The notes under the pieces were generated by a model. It searched no databases. It was not told where the DNA came from and worked only from the letters and a program-made list of their open reading frames with translations. A stretch of 48,883 bases of DNA from JAGXLP01 sp042218715 (GTDB lineage Bacteria; Bipolaricaulota; Bipolaricaulia; M55B111). Position 1 is the stretch's first letter, and every line of letters begins with the position of its first letter. Of this stretch, positions 32,863 to 42,265 are shown piece by piece. The translations under genes were made by a program, and so were the position numbers. Location of the stretch: assembly GCA_042218715.1 (NCBI GenBank), contig JBDGQU010000097.1, positions 1 to 48,883 on the forward strand, read 5' to 3'.

Positions 32863-35800
32863 GTGAAACAGTATAGCTGGTATAGTAGGGTTATTTTGGT
32901 TTTTCTTGTTGGCCTTTTTAGTTTACTTGCTTTTTCCAATCAGGGACAGGGGTTAACAGTCCAGACCGGTTCGTTCAAAATTGATTTACAGGGAAAGAAA
33001 ACGTGGACGGTTAAATTTGGTATAGGGGACGGAAAAAGCCTTTCCCGGGTCGGTTACCCCAGCAATTCCTATTCTCTGTCTCAGACATTAAAGGTTAACA
33101 CGACGGGACAGCTTGGCGAGTACTTTACACTGAGCGCCAATCTAAACGATACCAAACCGGGATACCTCCAGAAATTCGAGCTAAAAATGGATACGGATAA
33201 TTGGGATGGACGACTGGGTGATTTTAGCACCGGCAAGGAAAATTTTACCGTCTACAACAAGAAGCTTCTCGGACTGGAGCTCAGCGGAGAGTTAGGTGGG
33301 TCAGAGCTCAATGTGGTGGCGGGCCGCTTGGAGGGAATATCGGAGACTAAGGTTTTTTATGGGAATATCGGAGAGTCCAAGGTCGAATATTCGCTCTATC
33401 GGGGAGAGACCAAGCTGGAGGAGGCAAGCTATACTAAAAATATCCGGGGTCTGCAGTATTACGAACTACCGACCGAGTACGTAAAAGGGTTTACAGTCCC
33501 GAAACTGGATTTTGAAACATCGGAGGGTTTATGGAAGTTTCTCGATCAGAGGGCTTTAGGTTACCTAAAAGAAGAAATTATCGAAGAACCAGCTAGCGAG
33601 CTGTCCTCCAGCCAGTTCGCCGTGGTTTCTAAAGAGCTTGACTATTTGATATTGCTCGAAAACTGGCAAAGCTTGGTGCGAAACCGCGTAAAAAATTATA
33701 TAGCTCGGTATAATAGGACTCTACCGGAAGAGCAGAAGAAAGAATATCCGTTTAACTCCGGGACGGACTACGAAAAGAAATTTCTCACGGAGCTTAGTAA
33801 CTACGTAGGGCTTTCCCTGGGAGAGTCCCGGCTCCAGTTAACGGAGTACAAGCAGAACAGGTTCTATTACCTCGGTAGAACCGGGGTCAAAGAAGACGAG
33901 TTTAAACTTGAAGTTCGCCGCGACGGGGAGTGGAAGAATGTCGAAAGCCTTTCCGGGTTCGATTTTGAACTATACCCCGAAAAAGGCCTGATTGGACTAG
34001 ATTTTCCCGAACAGTTTTTTGTCGATCTGGAGAATTCAAGGATCAGAGCCCGATTCCAGTACGAGATATCGGGGAAAATGTACAACCTGGGATTATCGGT
34101 TGCGCCAAACAGTGAAAAAGTGTATCTAAACGGAAATCTTCTTCAACGCAACACGGATTATTCGATAGATTACGAGACTGGCTCCCTGTTGATTTTCAGA
34201 GACCTCGGACCAAACGACAAGATTAAGGTCGACTTCGAGCGAGCCCGTGGTGGGCTCGGCGGGTTTGCTCAATATGCCCGGAGTATGTACGGATTTAGTA
34301 CGAGCATGAAGTCAGATTACGGATTGGTATTGGGCGTCAACTTATTCCAGGCGAGGGACAGCGCTCCGGAAAACCTGTCTCCGGAAATTCCGACTATGCC
34401 CAACGTGCATACCGTAGGTGGAGTTAGTGCCCGATACGAGCGGAACGGATGGAACGGTTTAGTTAGGTTTGCCGGTAACGTAAACAGGTTTCCTTCAGAC
34501 GATAACAAGAGGGCCAACCTTCCCAATAGAGTGGTAAAGATAATTTCATTGTCCGGAGTGGGCTACGACATGACCATTTTTGGTCATAAGAACGGGTTTA
34601 CGGTGAACGGTCCGGAGGGATGGGAAAGTTATGGTCCGGAAGACGGCCTGGCCGGTAACAACGTGAATGACGGAATGATAGTCGGAGATCTACTCTTTCT
34701 GGGAACAAATGCGGGTGTAACTACGATCGAGCTAACCGGACCTGCGCCGTTTGCAAGGGCAACGAATTGGAAAAGTTATTACGAGTCCGATGGGCTTCCA
34801 AAAGCCGAGGTAGTCGGTCTGGCAAGACACGGAGAGAAGGTCTGGGCAGCTACCGGTTCGAAGATTGCCCAAACGACGATCGACGCTTTAGCTGAAGATA
34901 AGGGGTGGGAGGAAATTCCTTCCGATTTTGGTAAAGATCTTTCACTGCTGTCGATTGCTTACATGGACGGTCATCTCTGGCTTGGGACTGATCGGGGACT
35001 GTATCTATATGATATCTCCAAAGGGAGCCTCTCCGAGTCGGATCCCAGACTAACGGGGCTGATTAACGACATGGAAGTTGCCGGAGATAATCTGTACGTA
35101 GCTACGAGAGACGGGCTAACCAGGGTCGGGCTGAAGTCGAAACCAGATGAATTGGTAAAGGATACTGCTGTAGAGTCCCTATCGGTTGAAGGCGGAAACG
35201 TCTGGTTCGGAACTGATAGAGGATTCACGAAGGTTGGCTCCCCGACCAGATACGGGAGAAAAACTGTGACCGCGTTACTGTCGGACGGTTCGAAGGTTTG
35301 GGCGGGAAGTAAAGGTTATAGCTCCGAAGACGGTCGTGAGTTGGTGATCTACGAGCTGGGGGAGGGGCTAAAGGAGTTTTATACGGATGAAACTAATATA
35401 AAGGGAGTAGACGGTGATCGGTTCCGTAATATAGATCCATCCCTCCATACGGACAAGGGAGTCTATTTCCAGGCTAAGGTCGGTAAGAAGCTGGATCTGT
35501 GGGCTCGGGACGTTTCCTTTTCAACGAGTTTCGAGTACGTCCAGCCGACCTACAGTCCCATCGGAAAGCTTAAAAGACGTGACGAGGTCACAACTGGAAT
35601 TAGCCTGGACGCGGGAATTACTGAATCCTTTTCTCTCGGGCTCAGTAGTAGTTATTCGGTCTCTTCACTCTCCACCGATAAGAGAAGCTGGTCGATAACC
35701 AATAAGCTATCGGCGGACTGGAAGACGGTGGTTGATACGACTACAGCGATTACCTGGACCACGAAGAAGGGTGGGGTGACCGTGCTGGGACTCGATCTCG

Positions 35801-36798
35801 GCCTAACCAAAACTCTCTTAGAGAAAAGTCTAACTGGTTCTCTGGATTTTTCGGCTGCTCGAGAGACGGACTCGTCCGGGGCGGGAGATAATTACGCCAG
35901 CATCACAGCTGAGCTGGGTATTTCACCAGGTGATTCAACCCTAGTGAATTTAAGTTATTCCTATCCCCTTACCTTTGGCCCGCTGAGTAGAAGGGCCGAC
36001 GAGAAACTCGGGTGGAAGGTCGATTATTCCCGAGGGGTATCGCTGGACGGAGATTACGGAGCCCAACTAAAGCTCAACGGCAAGGGTAACGTCCAGGACT
36101 TATTAAGTGGAGGTAGCCGAGGCTTTAAAAATAAATCAGAGGTAAGGCTGGACTTTGACCGGTTGAGTCTTGGTATGGTCGATCTCACTCCTTATATTTC
36201 TTTATCGTGGAAAGGAACGAATTATTCAAACGAATTTACCGGTGAGGTTTCTAGTAGAGGAAAGTTTTTGGGCGTTTCCTCCCGCACTACGTTGAGTCGA
36301 ACCCTCAGCTTATCTTCTTCCAGCAAACTGGTCGAGTACAAGGATACGATCAAGGGGAAGATAAGTTACAGTGCCGACGGCCTGACTCCCGAGCTGAACT
36401 ATTCGCTAAGCAGGAACCTGTTAAGTCATCCGAATTTTGGGAAGAAGACCAGGTATAATGGCAATCTTACCCTGGGAGTAAAGTGGAAACCGCGGAGTAA
36501 CGTCACTAACGAGTTGAGGAGTGGGGTTAGATATAAGCACGACAAAGGGTTAACCTATACTCTGACGGATATTTTGAACTGGAAACTGACACCCAAACTC
36601 ACACCGGAAGTTAGCCTGAATATGGAGTACCTCCCGGATACCGAAGAGTGGAACTTTTCGGTCAAGTCGGGATTCTCTTATCCTATAAGGAACCGGTGGG
36701 GAGTTTCCTTTACGTCAGGGTTTAACTGGGGGATAGAAGAAACGGGTAACTTGTACAGAAGCTTCTTTGGTTCGGCTGGGCTCCAGGTCAAGTTCTAA
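32863..36798 (+). CDS. Very large outer-membrane-type protein with propeller repeats
   Basis: This 1311-aa exported protein has a signal peptide (hydrophobic VILVFLVGLFSLLAF). Residues from about 20 to 560 are beta-rich, with repeated amphipathic segments. A block of about 200 residues then repeats a Trp/Thr-rich motif (VWAATGSKIAQ, LWLGTDRGLYLYD, LYVATRDGLTRVG, VWFGTDRGFTKVG, VWAGSKG), the hallmark of a beta-propeller of the two-component-regulator type. From about residue 870 to the end, alternating strands finish in SAGLQVKF, a typical outer-membrane barrel ending. It starts at GTG 32863 in the same cluster as the protease and the PorV-like gene. I cannot name a family for the whole. Confidence 0.8.
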   Translation: MKQYSWYSRVILVFLVGLFSLLAFSNQGQGLTVQTGSFKIDLQGKKTWTVKFGIGDGKSLSRVGYPSNSYSLSQTLKVNTTGQLGEYFTLSANLNDTKPGYLQKFELKMDTDNWDGRLGDFSTGKENFTVYNKKLLGLELSGELGGSELNVVAGRLEGISETKVFYGNIGESKVEYSLYRGETKLEEASYTKNIRGLQYYELPTEYVKGFTVPKLDFETSEGLWKFLDQRALGYLKEEIIEEPASELSSSQFAVVSKELDYLILLENWQSLVRNRVKNYIARYNRTLPEEQKKEYPFNSGTDYEKKFLTELSNYVGLSLGESRLQLTEYKQNRFYYLGRTGVKEDEFKLEVRRDGEWKNVESLSGFDFELYPEKGLIGLDFPEQFFVDLENSRIRARFQYEISGKMYNLGLSVAPNSEKVYLNGNLLQRNTDYSIDYETGSLLIFRDLGPNDKIKVDFERARGGLGGFAQYARSMYGFSTSMKSDYGLVLGVNLFQARDSAPENLSPEIPTMPNVHTVGGVSARYERNGWNGLVRFAGNVNRFPSDDNKRANLPNRVVKIISLSGVGYDMTIFGHKNGFTVNGPEGWESYGPEDGLAGNNVNDGMIVGDLLFLGTNAGVTTIELTGPAPFARATNWKSYYESDGLPKAEVVGLARHGEKVWAATGSKIAQTTIDALAEDKGWEEIPSDFGKDLSLLSIAYMDGHLWLGTDRGLYLYDISKGSLSESDPRLTGLINDMEVAGDNLYVATRDGLTRVGLKSKPDELVKDTAVESLSVEGGNVWFGTDRGFTKVGSPTRYGRKTVTALLSDGSKVWAGSKGYSSEDGRELVIYELGEGLKEFYTDETNIKGVDGDRFRNIDPSLHTDKGVYFQAKVGKKLDLWARDVSFSTSFEYVQPTYSPIGKLKRRDEVTTGISLDAGITESFSLGLSSSYSVSSLSTDKRSWSITNKLSADWKTVVDTTTAITWTTKKGGVTVLGLDLGLTKTLLEKSLTGSLDFSAARETDSSGAGDNYASITAELGISPGDSTLVNLSYSYPLTFGPLSRRADEKLGWKVDYSRGVSLDGDYGAQLKLNGKGNVQDLLSGGSRGFKNKSEVRLDFDRLSLGMVDLTPYISLSWKGTNYSNEFTGEVSSRGKFLGVSSRTTLSRTLSLSSSSKLVEYKDTIKGKISYSADGLTPELNYSLSRNLLSHPNFGKKTRYNGNLTLGVKWKPRSNVTNELRSGVRYKHDKGLTYTLTDILNWKLTPKLTPEVSLNMEYLPDTEEWNFSVKSGFSYPIRNRWGVSFTSGFNWGIEETGNLYRSFFGSAGLQVKF

Positions 36799-36803
36799 TC
36801 CGC

Positions 36804-36831
36804 TTGTTCGCAAATCGGCTCAAGTTATAGT
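36804..36831 (+). promoter_or_regulatory. Candidate promoter for the mannose genes
   Basis: A -35 box TTGTTC (36804-36809), 16 bases, then a -10 box TATAGT (36826-36831), 27 bases before the GTG at 36858. The boxes and spacing are imperfect; read-through from the preceding gene is an alternative. Confidence 0.4.
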
Positions 36832-36857
36832 CTGTGAGGCGAAAACAGGAGGTAATT

Positions 36858-37937
36858 GTGAGTGGCTCTACAATTTACGCGGTCATTATGGCTGGAGGAA
36901 GGGGGCGGCGGCTCTGGCCTCTGAGTACTTCCTCTCGCCCCAAGCAGTTTATAGAAGTAAACGGGAAATCTTTGCTGGCCAGGACATTTGATAGGATCAG
37001 CCCGTTGATCGGACCGGAGCACGTACTCGTAGTTACCAGCAATGGAAAAGGCAATCTGGTAAAGGAAAATATACCTGGTTTGCCGAAGAAAAATATTATC
37101 GAGGAACCGATGGGAAAGAATACGGCTCCCTGTATAGGCTTGGCCGCCATCTATTCCCAAGAAGTCCTGGAGTTGGACGAGGACGATTCGGTAATGGTCG
37201 TGCTACCGGCGGATCATCTGGTGGGAAGGGAAGAAAAATTCAGGGAGATTTTGCAATTGGCGTCGGAAGTCGCTTCGAAGAGAGAAAAGTTGGTTACGCT
37301 GGGAATCAAACCTACTAAGCCCGCCACTGGCTACGGTTATATAGAAGCTGGAGACGTGCTCGAAGGAGCCGAACTAACGAGAGAGGTCGTTGGTTTCAAA
37401 GAGAAACCGGATTCTGCTACGGCTAAGAAGTTTCTAGCTGCGGATAATTATTACTGGAATAGCGGTACTTTTATCTGGCGAACGGACCAGTTTCTGAACC
37501 AATTAGAAAAGTATATGCCCGAGTTGTCAGCTGGGTTGGATAACATAGGGAAAGCACTGGAAGGATCCCGGGGAGATGCGGCATTGAGAGAGGAATACGA
37601 GAAATTATCGCCCACGTCTATAGATTACGGCCTGATGGAAAACGCGGATTCGCGAGCGGTGATACCGGCTTCAGTAGAGTGGTCGGATCTCGGTGATTGG
37701 CCTAGCTTTGAACAATTGATCGAAACGGATGACCGGGGTAATAGCTGTCAGGGGGAGGTAGTTTGTGAGCGCTCTGAGAATAATATAATCTTTAACGACA
37801 CCGAAAAACCGGTAGTGGCACTGGGTCTTTCGGATACCGTGGTTGTTGATACCGGGGAAGCGTTGCTGGTGATGAACAGGGACAGGGCTCAAGAAGTTAA
37901 ACGCGTAGCTCGAGAAATGGAGGATAAGGAGGATTGA
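36858..37937 (+). CDS. manC: Mannose-1-phosphate guanylyltransferase
   Basis: The enzyme makes GDP-mannose from mannose-1-phosphate and GTP, feeding surface polysaccharide and glycosylation. I chose the GTG at 36858 (359 aa) because ACAGGAGG lies five bases before it; the frame also opens at GTG 36834. The nucleotidyl-transferase signature is IMAGGRGRRLWPLS (residues 10-23), followed by RPKQFIEV; a later VGFKEKPD and YYWNSGTFIWR fit the family. It lacks the C-terminal isomerase domain of the bifunctional form. The PGI/PMI gene one base downstream supplies that function. Confidence 0.93.
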   Translation: MSGSTIYAVIMAGGRGRRLWPLSTSSRPKQFIEVNGKSLLARTFDRISPLIGPEHVLVVTSNGKGNLVKENIPGLPKKNIIEEPMGKNTAPCIGLAAIYSQEVLELDEDDSVMVVLPADHLVGREEKFREILQLASEVASKREKLVTLGIKPTKPATGYGYIEAGDVLEGAELTREVVGFKEKPDSATAKKFLAADNYYWNSGTFIWRTDQFLNQLEKYMPELSAGLDNIGKALEGSRGDAALREEYEKLSPTSIDYGLMENADSRAVIPASVEWSDLGDWPSFEQLIETDDRGNSCQGEVVCERSENNIIFNDTEKPVVALGLSDTVVVDTGEALLVMNRDRAQEVKRVAREMEDKED

Positions 37938-37938
37938 A

Positions 37939-38985
37939 ATGATCCTGGATAACGAGAAAGAAATTGAAGAACTGGATCCTCAGGGGATGGTTAATGATCT
38001 GGATACCTTTCCCGAACAGTGTAAAGAAGCGGTTTCTCTGGGAGAGGAGGTTGAGGTTCCGTTCGATTTGAATGATTTCGATAGAGCTTTAGTAACTGGA
38101 ATGGGTGGTTCGGGGATCATTGGCGATTTGTTGTCTCGGTTGCTGGACTTTCCGGTGGAATCAAATAGAGGCTATCATCTGCCCAAAACCGCCCGCCCGG
38201 ACGATTTGTTGATTGCAATTAGCTATTCCGGAAATACGGAAGAAACGCTATCGGCCCTTCGGGACGGTCGGAGACGAGGAATGAATACGGTTTGTTTATC
38301 GACCGGAGGGAAGATGGAAGACTACTGCGCTCGGGAATCCGTTCCCCTTATAAAGATCCCCGTGGGACATCAGCCCCGGGCATCTACCGGATATATGCTT
38401 TTCCCTCTGCTAAAACTTCTTGACAGGGCGGGATTTGCCGGAGCGGTAGACTTCGACCGGTTACTGGAAAATATTGAGGCACTGGCGGAATCCTGGAATA
38501 GCTCCGTGCCGTCGGAAGATAACGGACCAAAAAAGCTTGCCAGGGAATTTGCTGGAAAGGTTCCGATAATCTATGGCACGAAAAGAAATACTCGGGTGGT
38601 AGCCTATCGCTGGAAAACTCAAATTAACGAAAATGCGAAACAGCCGGCGTTCTGGAATGTTTTTCCCGAATTGAATCATAATGAGACCGTCGGTTATCAG
38701 CTGGGCAGCGACCTCATGGAAAACGGCAAAGCGATCATGCTCAAGAACGGTCTTGACCTGGAGAGAAACGAGCTCCGGATGGAGATCATGGAGTCCCTAT
38801 TCGAGGACGAGAACATAGACTATAGTTTAGCTCGAGCCCCGAAGGGGGATAAATTTACCAGAATATTAGGACAGATCTACTTTGGGGATTATTTTTCAGT
38901 TTACCTTGCCCTGTTGAACGAGGTGGACCCTTCCCCCGTAGAATTGATAGAAAGTTTCAAGTCCCGGTTGAAAAGGGCTGGTTAG
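37939..38985 (+). CDS. Bifunctional phosphoglucose/phosphomannose isomerase
   Basis: This 348-aa SIS-fold isomerase interconverts fructose-6-phosphate with glucose-6- and mannose-6-phosphate. Landmarks are the sugar-binding loop VTGMGGSGIIGDLLSR, the motif SYSGNTEETL, and the C-terminal FPELNHNETVGY, with the conserved Glu/His of this bacterial PGI/PMI type. An AAGGAGG ribosome site lies before the ATG, one base after manC. Together they supply GDP-mannose precursors; a phosphomannomutase is missing here and must be elsewhere. Confidence 0.92.
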   Translation: MILDNEKEIEELDPQGMVNDLDTFPEQCKEAVSLGEEVEVPFDLNDFDRALVTGMGGSGIIGDLLSRLLDFPVESNRGYHLPKTARPDDLLIAISYSGNTEETLSALRDGRRRGMNTVCLSTGGKMEDYCARESVPLIKIPVGHQPRASTGYMLFPLLKLLDRAGFAGAVDFDRLLENIEALAESWNSSVPSEDNGPKKLAREFAGKVPIIYGTKRNTRVVAYRWKTQINENAKQPAFWNVFPELNHNETVGYQLGSDLMENGKAIMLKNGLDLERNELRMEIMESLFEDENIDYSLARAPKGDKFTRILGQIYFGDYFSVYLALLNEVDPSPVELIESFKSRLKRAG

Positions 38986-39131
38986 GGAATTAGGGACGGT
39001 AACCGGCAGAGAACGGGTTAGCGAGCTAAAAATAAACAAGTCAGGGGTGAAATTACCGAGCATGACCAAAATTACCCGGTTTTGACCCGGTAAATTCACA
39101 GGGAAGAGTTAACTGAACGCCTTATGTGTTT

Positions 39132-39330
39132 AGTTCTTTCACCATCTATGGAAACTGGGCGAAAATTCACGAGCGGTGACTTAATTTCATTATTTATCTC
39201 CCTCTACCGCTAACCTGGCTGCCGGATTTAGGGTATTTTCAGGATTTTAAGGTCAAAACAGTTGCCAGGTAAGCGGGAGAGGGAGAATAACAGGTGAGGA
39301 TAACTAAGTTTCTCAACTAAGGACTATTTT
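39132..39330. repeat. MITE-like dispersed element, copy 2 (reverse orientation)
   Basis: This copy is reversed relative to copy 1. It starts with the terminal repeat AGTTCTTTCACC, then GGCGAAAATTCACGA and GGTGACTTAATTT, then the central hairpin (39200-39283; CCCTCTACCGC against a complementary GCGGGAGAGGG arm). The far terminal repeat is decayed. It lies in the 400-base gap 38986-39385 between the PGI/PMI gene and the GAF gene. The remainder of that gap (38986-39131) shows only short ACCCGG-containing inverted repeats and no gene. Confidence 0.8.
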
Positions 39331-39385
39331 TCTCGTAGACTGAGTTAGAAGTTGGTCTCAGGAGAGAGAATCGCACGACTTAGGA

Positions 39386-39850
39386 ATGAATAAATCAAAC
39401 TTATTTTCCAATTTGAAAGAAGAGTTAAGGACTACAATTGAAAATAGCGCCTCGAATTCCCAGTTGTTGGAGGAAGTAGCGGAAATTTTGTACGAAAGAG
39501 TGGATTACTACGACTGGGTGGGCTTTTATATTGCCGAGCCGAAGGACGACGAACTTGTTCTCGGCCCTTTTGCTGGTGAGGAAACTGATCACGTCAGGAT
39601 AGACTATGGCGAGGGAATCTGCGGCCAATCCGCTGCCACGGAAGAAACTTTTGTCGTTCAGGACGTAGAGGAGGAAGAAAATTACCTTTCCTGTAGCCCC
39701 GAGGTAAGGTCCGAAATCGTAGTACCGGTCTTCGAAGCGGGTGAATTTCGGGGGGAAATAGATATAGACTCCCACGAGCTCGCTCCGTTTGGCCAGGCGG
39801 ACGAACGTTTCCTCGGGTACCTTGCCGAAAAACTTGCGCCTGTTTTATGA
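39386..39850 (+). CDS. GAF-domain protein, probably free methionine-(R)-sulfoxide reductase
   Basis: This 154-aa single GAF-domain protein probably reduces the R form of free oxidised methionine. Typical segments are YYDWVGFYIAEP, GEGICGQSAATEETFVVQDV with one candidate Cys, NYLSCSPEVRSEIVVPVF with another, and GEIDIDSHELAPF. Two Cys residues sit at the positions expected for the family's catalytic and resolving cysteines; a third, non-essential one of E. coli is not seen. It fits oxidative-stress defence, like the superoxide-reductase cluster further on. It starts at ATG 39386. Confidence 0.88.
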   Translation: MNKSNLFSNLKEELRTTIENSASNSQLLEEVAEILYERVDYYDWVGFYIAEPKDDELVLGPFAGEETDHVRIDYGEGICGQSAATEETFVVQDVEEEENYLSCSPEVRSEIVVPVFEAGEFRGEIDIDSHELAPFGQADERFLGYLAEKLAPVL

Positions 39851-39959
39851 TATCCATATACTCTGGTTCGGAATTTTGACCTAGAACCATTGTGCCGGTC
39901 CGGTTAAAATAGGACTGAAATTCTTTACACGAAATCATTAACTTCAAGCGAGGGGGAGC

Positions 39960-40490
39960 ATGAACCGAAGAGAGGTAAGCAAGCAGATGGCTTATTTACT
40001 TCGCCACGACCCGTCCGGAATGACGATGGACGACGAGGGTTTCGTCGATCTGGAGGAATTGCTCTCGAAGTTAAGAGAGCGATGGAAGAACTTGACCGAT
40101 CCCGAGCTTCGGAAAATAGTTGAAGAGGACCCCAAGGGACGCTACGAGATATCAAACGGGAGGATTAGAGCTCTTTACGGCCACTCTGTGGACGTAGAGC
40201 CTGATTTGCCCGAAATTGACGTACAGGTTCTCTATCACGGGACTTCCCGAAAAGCGGCAGAACGAATCGACGACGAGGGGTTGAGGAGCCAGGGAAGGAG
40301 GAAAGTCCATCTTTCGGCAAGAAGGGAAGACGCGATCGAGGTAGGAAAGCGACATACCCCGGAACCGGTACTATTAGAAATACAGGCGTCCGAGGCAACC
40401 GAATCGGGAGTAACTTTCCAGAAGGCCAGCGATAAAGTATACGTGACTGATTTCGTCCCACCTGAATTCATCAAACCTTTCGATCAGTAA
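39960..40490 (+). CDS. kptA: RNA 2'-phosphotransferase (KptA/Tpt1)
   Basis: The enzyme removes an internal 2'-phosphate from RNA by transfer to NAD+. At 176 aa it is of normal length. Conserved segments: SKQMAYLLRHDP (first Arg/His), RIRALYGHS, VLYHGTSRKAAERI (His-Gly-Thr), KVHLSARREDA, and a final VTFQKASDKVYVTDFVPPEF. A GAGGGGGAG ribosome site precedes the ATG. Bacteria have no known tRNA-splicing need for it, so its substrate here is unclear (2'-phosphorylated RNA from repair or toxin action, or ADP-ribosylation of RNA 5' ends). Confidence 0.95.
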   Translation: MNRREVSKQMAYLLRHDPSGMTMDDEGFVDLEELLSKLRERWKNLTDPELRKIVEEDPKGRYEISNGRIRALYGHSVDVEPDLPEIDVQVLYHGTSRKAAERIDDEGLRSQGRRKVHLSARREDAIEVGKRHTPEPVLLEIQASEATESGVTFQKASDKVYVTDFVPPEFIKPFDQ

Positions 40491-40591
40491 CGTTGAATCG
40501 GAAGAATCAATATATTGAGTTTTTTGACCTTTACACTTCCGTATAGGGTAAATATTCTTTAGCTGAATTGCTTTTTATTGGAGGAGTGACG

Positions 40592-42193
40592 GTGGAATTC
40601 GATCCTTTATCCTATAAGTATCCGTCCAGGCGAAACTTGGTGTGTTCGACTCGGGGAATGGTTGCAACATCTCATCCGCTGGCGGCTCAGGCGGGCCTGA
40701 AGGTTTTGCAGTCCGGGGGAAATGCTGTGGATGCGGCAGTGGCTACCGCTGCCAGCCTCACCGTTCTGGAGCCGACCTCAAACGGAATTGGTGGCGATGC
40801 CTTCGCCCAGGTGTGGACTGAGGGTGAACTCTTCGGCTTAAATGGAAGCGGTCCGGCTCCTGAGGGGATATCGGCTGACGCTCTGAAGAAAGATGGGTTT
40901 GAAGAGGTGCCTCGTTTTGGCTGGGAACCAGTGACTGTCCCTGGAGCGCCGGCGACCTGGCGGGAACTGACCAACCGGTTTGGGGACCTGTCACTCGAGG
41001 AGAATCTGGAGCCGGCAATCGAGTACGCCGAAGACGGATATCCAATCCAGCCGACTCTGGGGAAATACTGGGAAAGGTCCTTCGAGGTCTTTTCGGAACT
41101 TGACGGCGAGAAATTCGCCGGTTGGATGGAGACCTTTGCCCCCAGCGGCGAACCCCCTAAGATAGGAGACATCTGGTCTTCACCGGATCACGCTGAGACG
41201 CTGAAAAGCATTGCGACTACCGACGCGATGTCTTTTTACAAGGGTAAGATTGCTGATCGTATGGACGAGTTTTCTAGGCGTACTGGCGGATATCTTCGAA
41301 AAGAAGACCTCAGTTCCTACTCTCCCGAATGGGTTGACCCCATTAAGGTAGACTACCACGGCTACGAAATATGGGAACTCCCTCCGAACGGTCAGGGTCT
41401 GGTCGCTCTGATTGCCTTGAACATACTTCGAGAGCTTGGACACGAGGGAGGTGAAGAGCTCGAGTCCTACCATGAGGAAATTGAGGCGGTAAAGCTGGCG
41501 TTTGCCGACGGAAAAGAATATATTACCGATCCCCGCTATATGGGAGAGGAAACCTCGAAACTTATTTCTCCCGGCTACGGTCGTAACCGGGGCAAAGAAA
41601 TCGGTTCTCGGGCTGGAGAGTACGGACCCGGAAGATCAGGCGAAGAAGGAACTGTCTACCTGGCCACAGCGGACGGCGACGGTAACATGGTATCGTTTAT
41701 CCAGAGTAACTACGCTGGATTCGGTTCGGGAATAGTTGTTCCGGAAACCGGAATTGCTCTCCAGAACAGAGGAAGTCTTTTTACGCTGGATAAAGACGAT
41801 CGCAACCGGTTAGAAAGCGGTAAGCGAACATATCACACGATCATCCCTGGTTTTCTCACCAGGTCAGGCACTCCCATTGGACCTTTTGGAGTGATGGGCG
41901 GATATATGCAGCCTCAGGGACATCTTCAGGTTCTGGTAAATATTATCGATAGAGGTCTTAACCCGCAGGCAGCGCTGGATGCCCCGCGCTGGCGGTGGGA
42001 CGAAGGAACTAAACTGGAAGTCGAGAAGAGCTTTCCCGACCATTTACTTGCGGAGCTTGGCCGGAAAGGCCACGATATTACAGTTATAGGGGACGCGGGA
42101 AAATTCGGACGCGGGCAGTTAATATGGAGGGATGGTGAGACCTTAATTGGCGCAACGGAACCAAGGACTGACGGGCAGGTCGCTTCCTGGTAA
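40592..42193 (+). CDS. Gamma-glutamyltransferase family protein
   Basis: This 533-aa Ntn-hydrolase-type protein begins at the GTG at 40592, with GGAGGAG five bases upstream; the frame also opens at TTG 40568. The N-terminal GMVATSHPLAAQAGLKVLQ and AVDAAVATAASLTVLEPTSN match the large chain. The candidate autoprocessing Thr354 lies in EEGTVYLATADGDGNMVSFI. It has no signal peptide, so it is probably cytoplasmic. The acceptor substrate is unknown; glutathione is unlikely to be its normal substrate in an anaerobe. Confidence 0.9.
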   Translation: MEFDPLSYKYPSRRNLVCSTRGMVATSHPLAAQAGLKVLQSGGNAVDAAVATAASLTVLEPTSNGIGGDAFAQVWTEGELFGLNGSGPAPEGISADALKKDGFEEVPRFGWEPVTVPGAPATWRELTNRFGDLSLEENLEPAIEYAEDGYPIQPTLGKYWERSFEVFSELDGEKFAGWMETFAPSGEPPKIGDIWSSPDHAETLKSIATTDAMSFYKGKIADRMDEFSRRTGGYLRKEDLSSYSPEWVDPIKVDYHGYEIWELPPNGQGLVALIALNILRELGHEGGEELESYHEEIEAVKLAFADGKEYITDPRYMGEETSKLISPGYGRNRGKEIGSRAGEYGPGRSGEEGTVYLATADGDGNMVSFIQSNYAGFGSGIVVPETGIALQNRGSLFTLDKDDRNRLESGKRTYHTIIPGFLTRSGTPIGPFGVMGGYMQPQGHLQVLVNIIDRGLNPQAALDAPRWRWDEGTKLEVEKSFPDHLLAELGRKGHDITVIGDAGKFGRGQLIWRDGETLIGATEPRTDGQVASW

Positions 42194-42265
42194 CGGGTTT
42201 CTCCTGGGTTAGATTGGGGCCCCGAAGCGTAACCTAAAAGAAACGTGCTAGAGGAGGTAATATTC

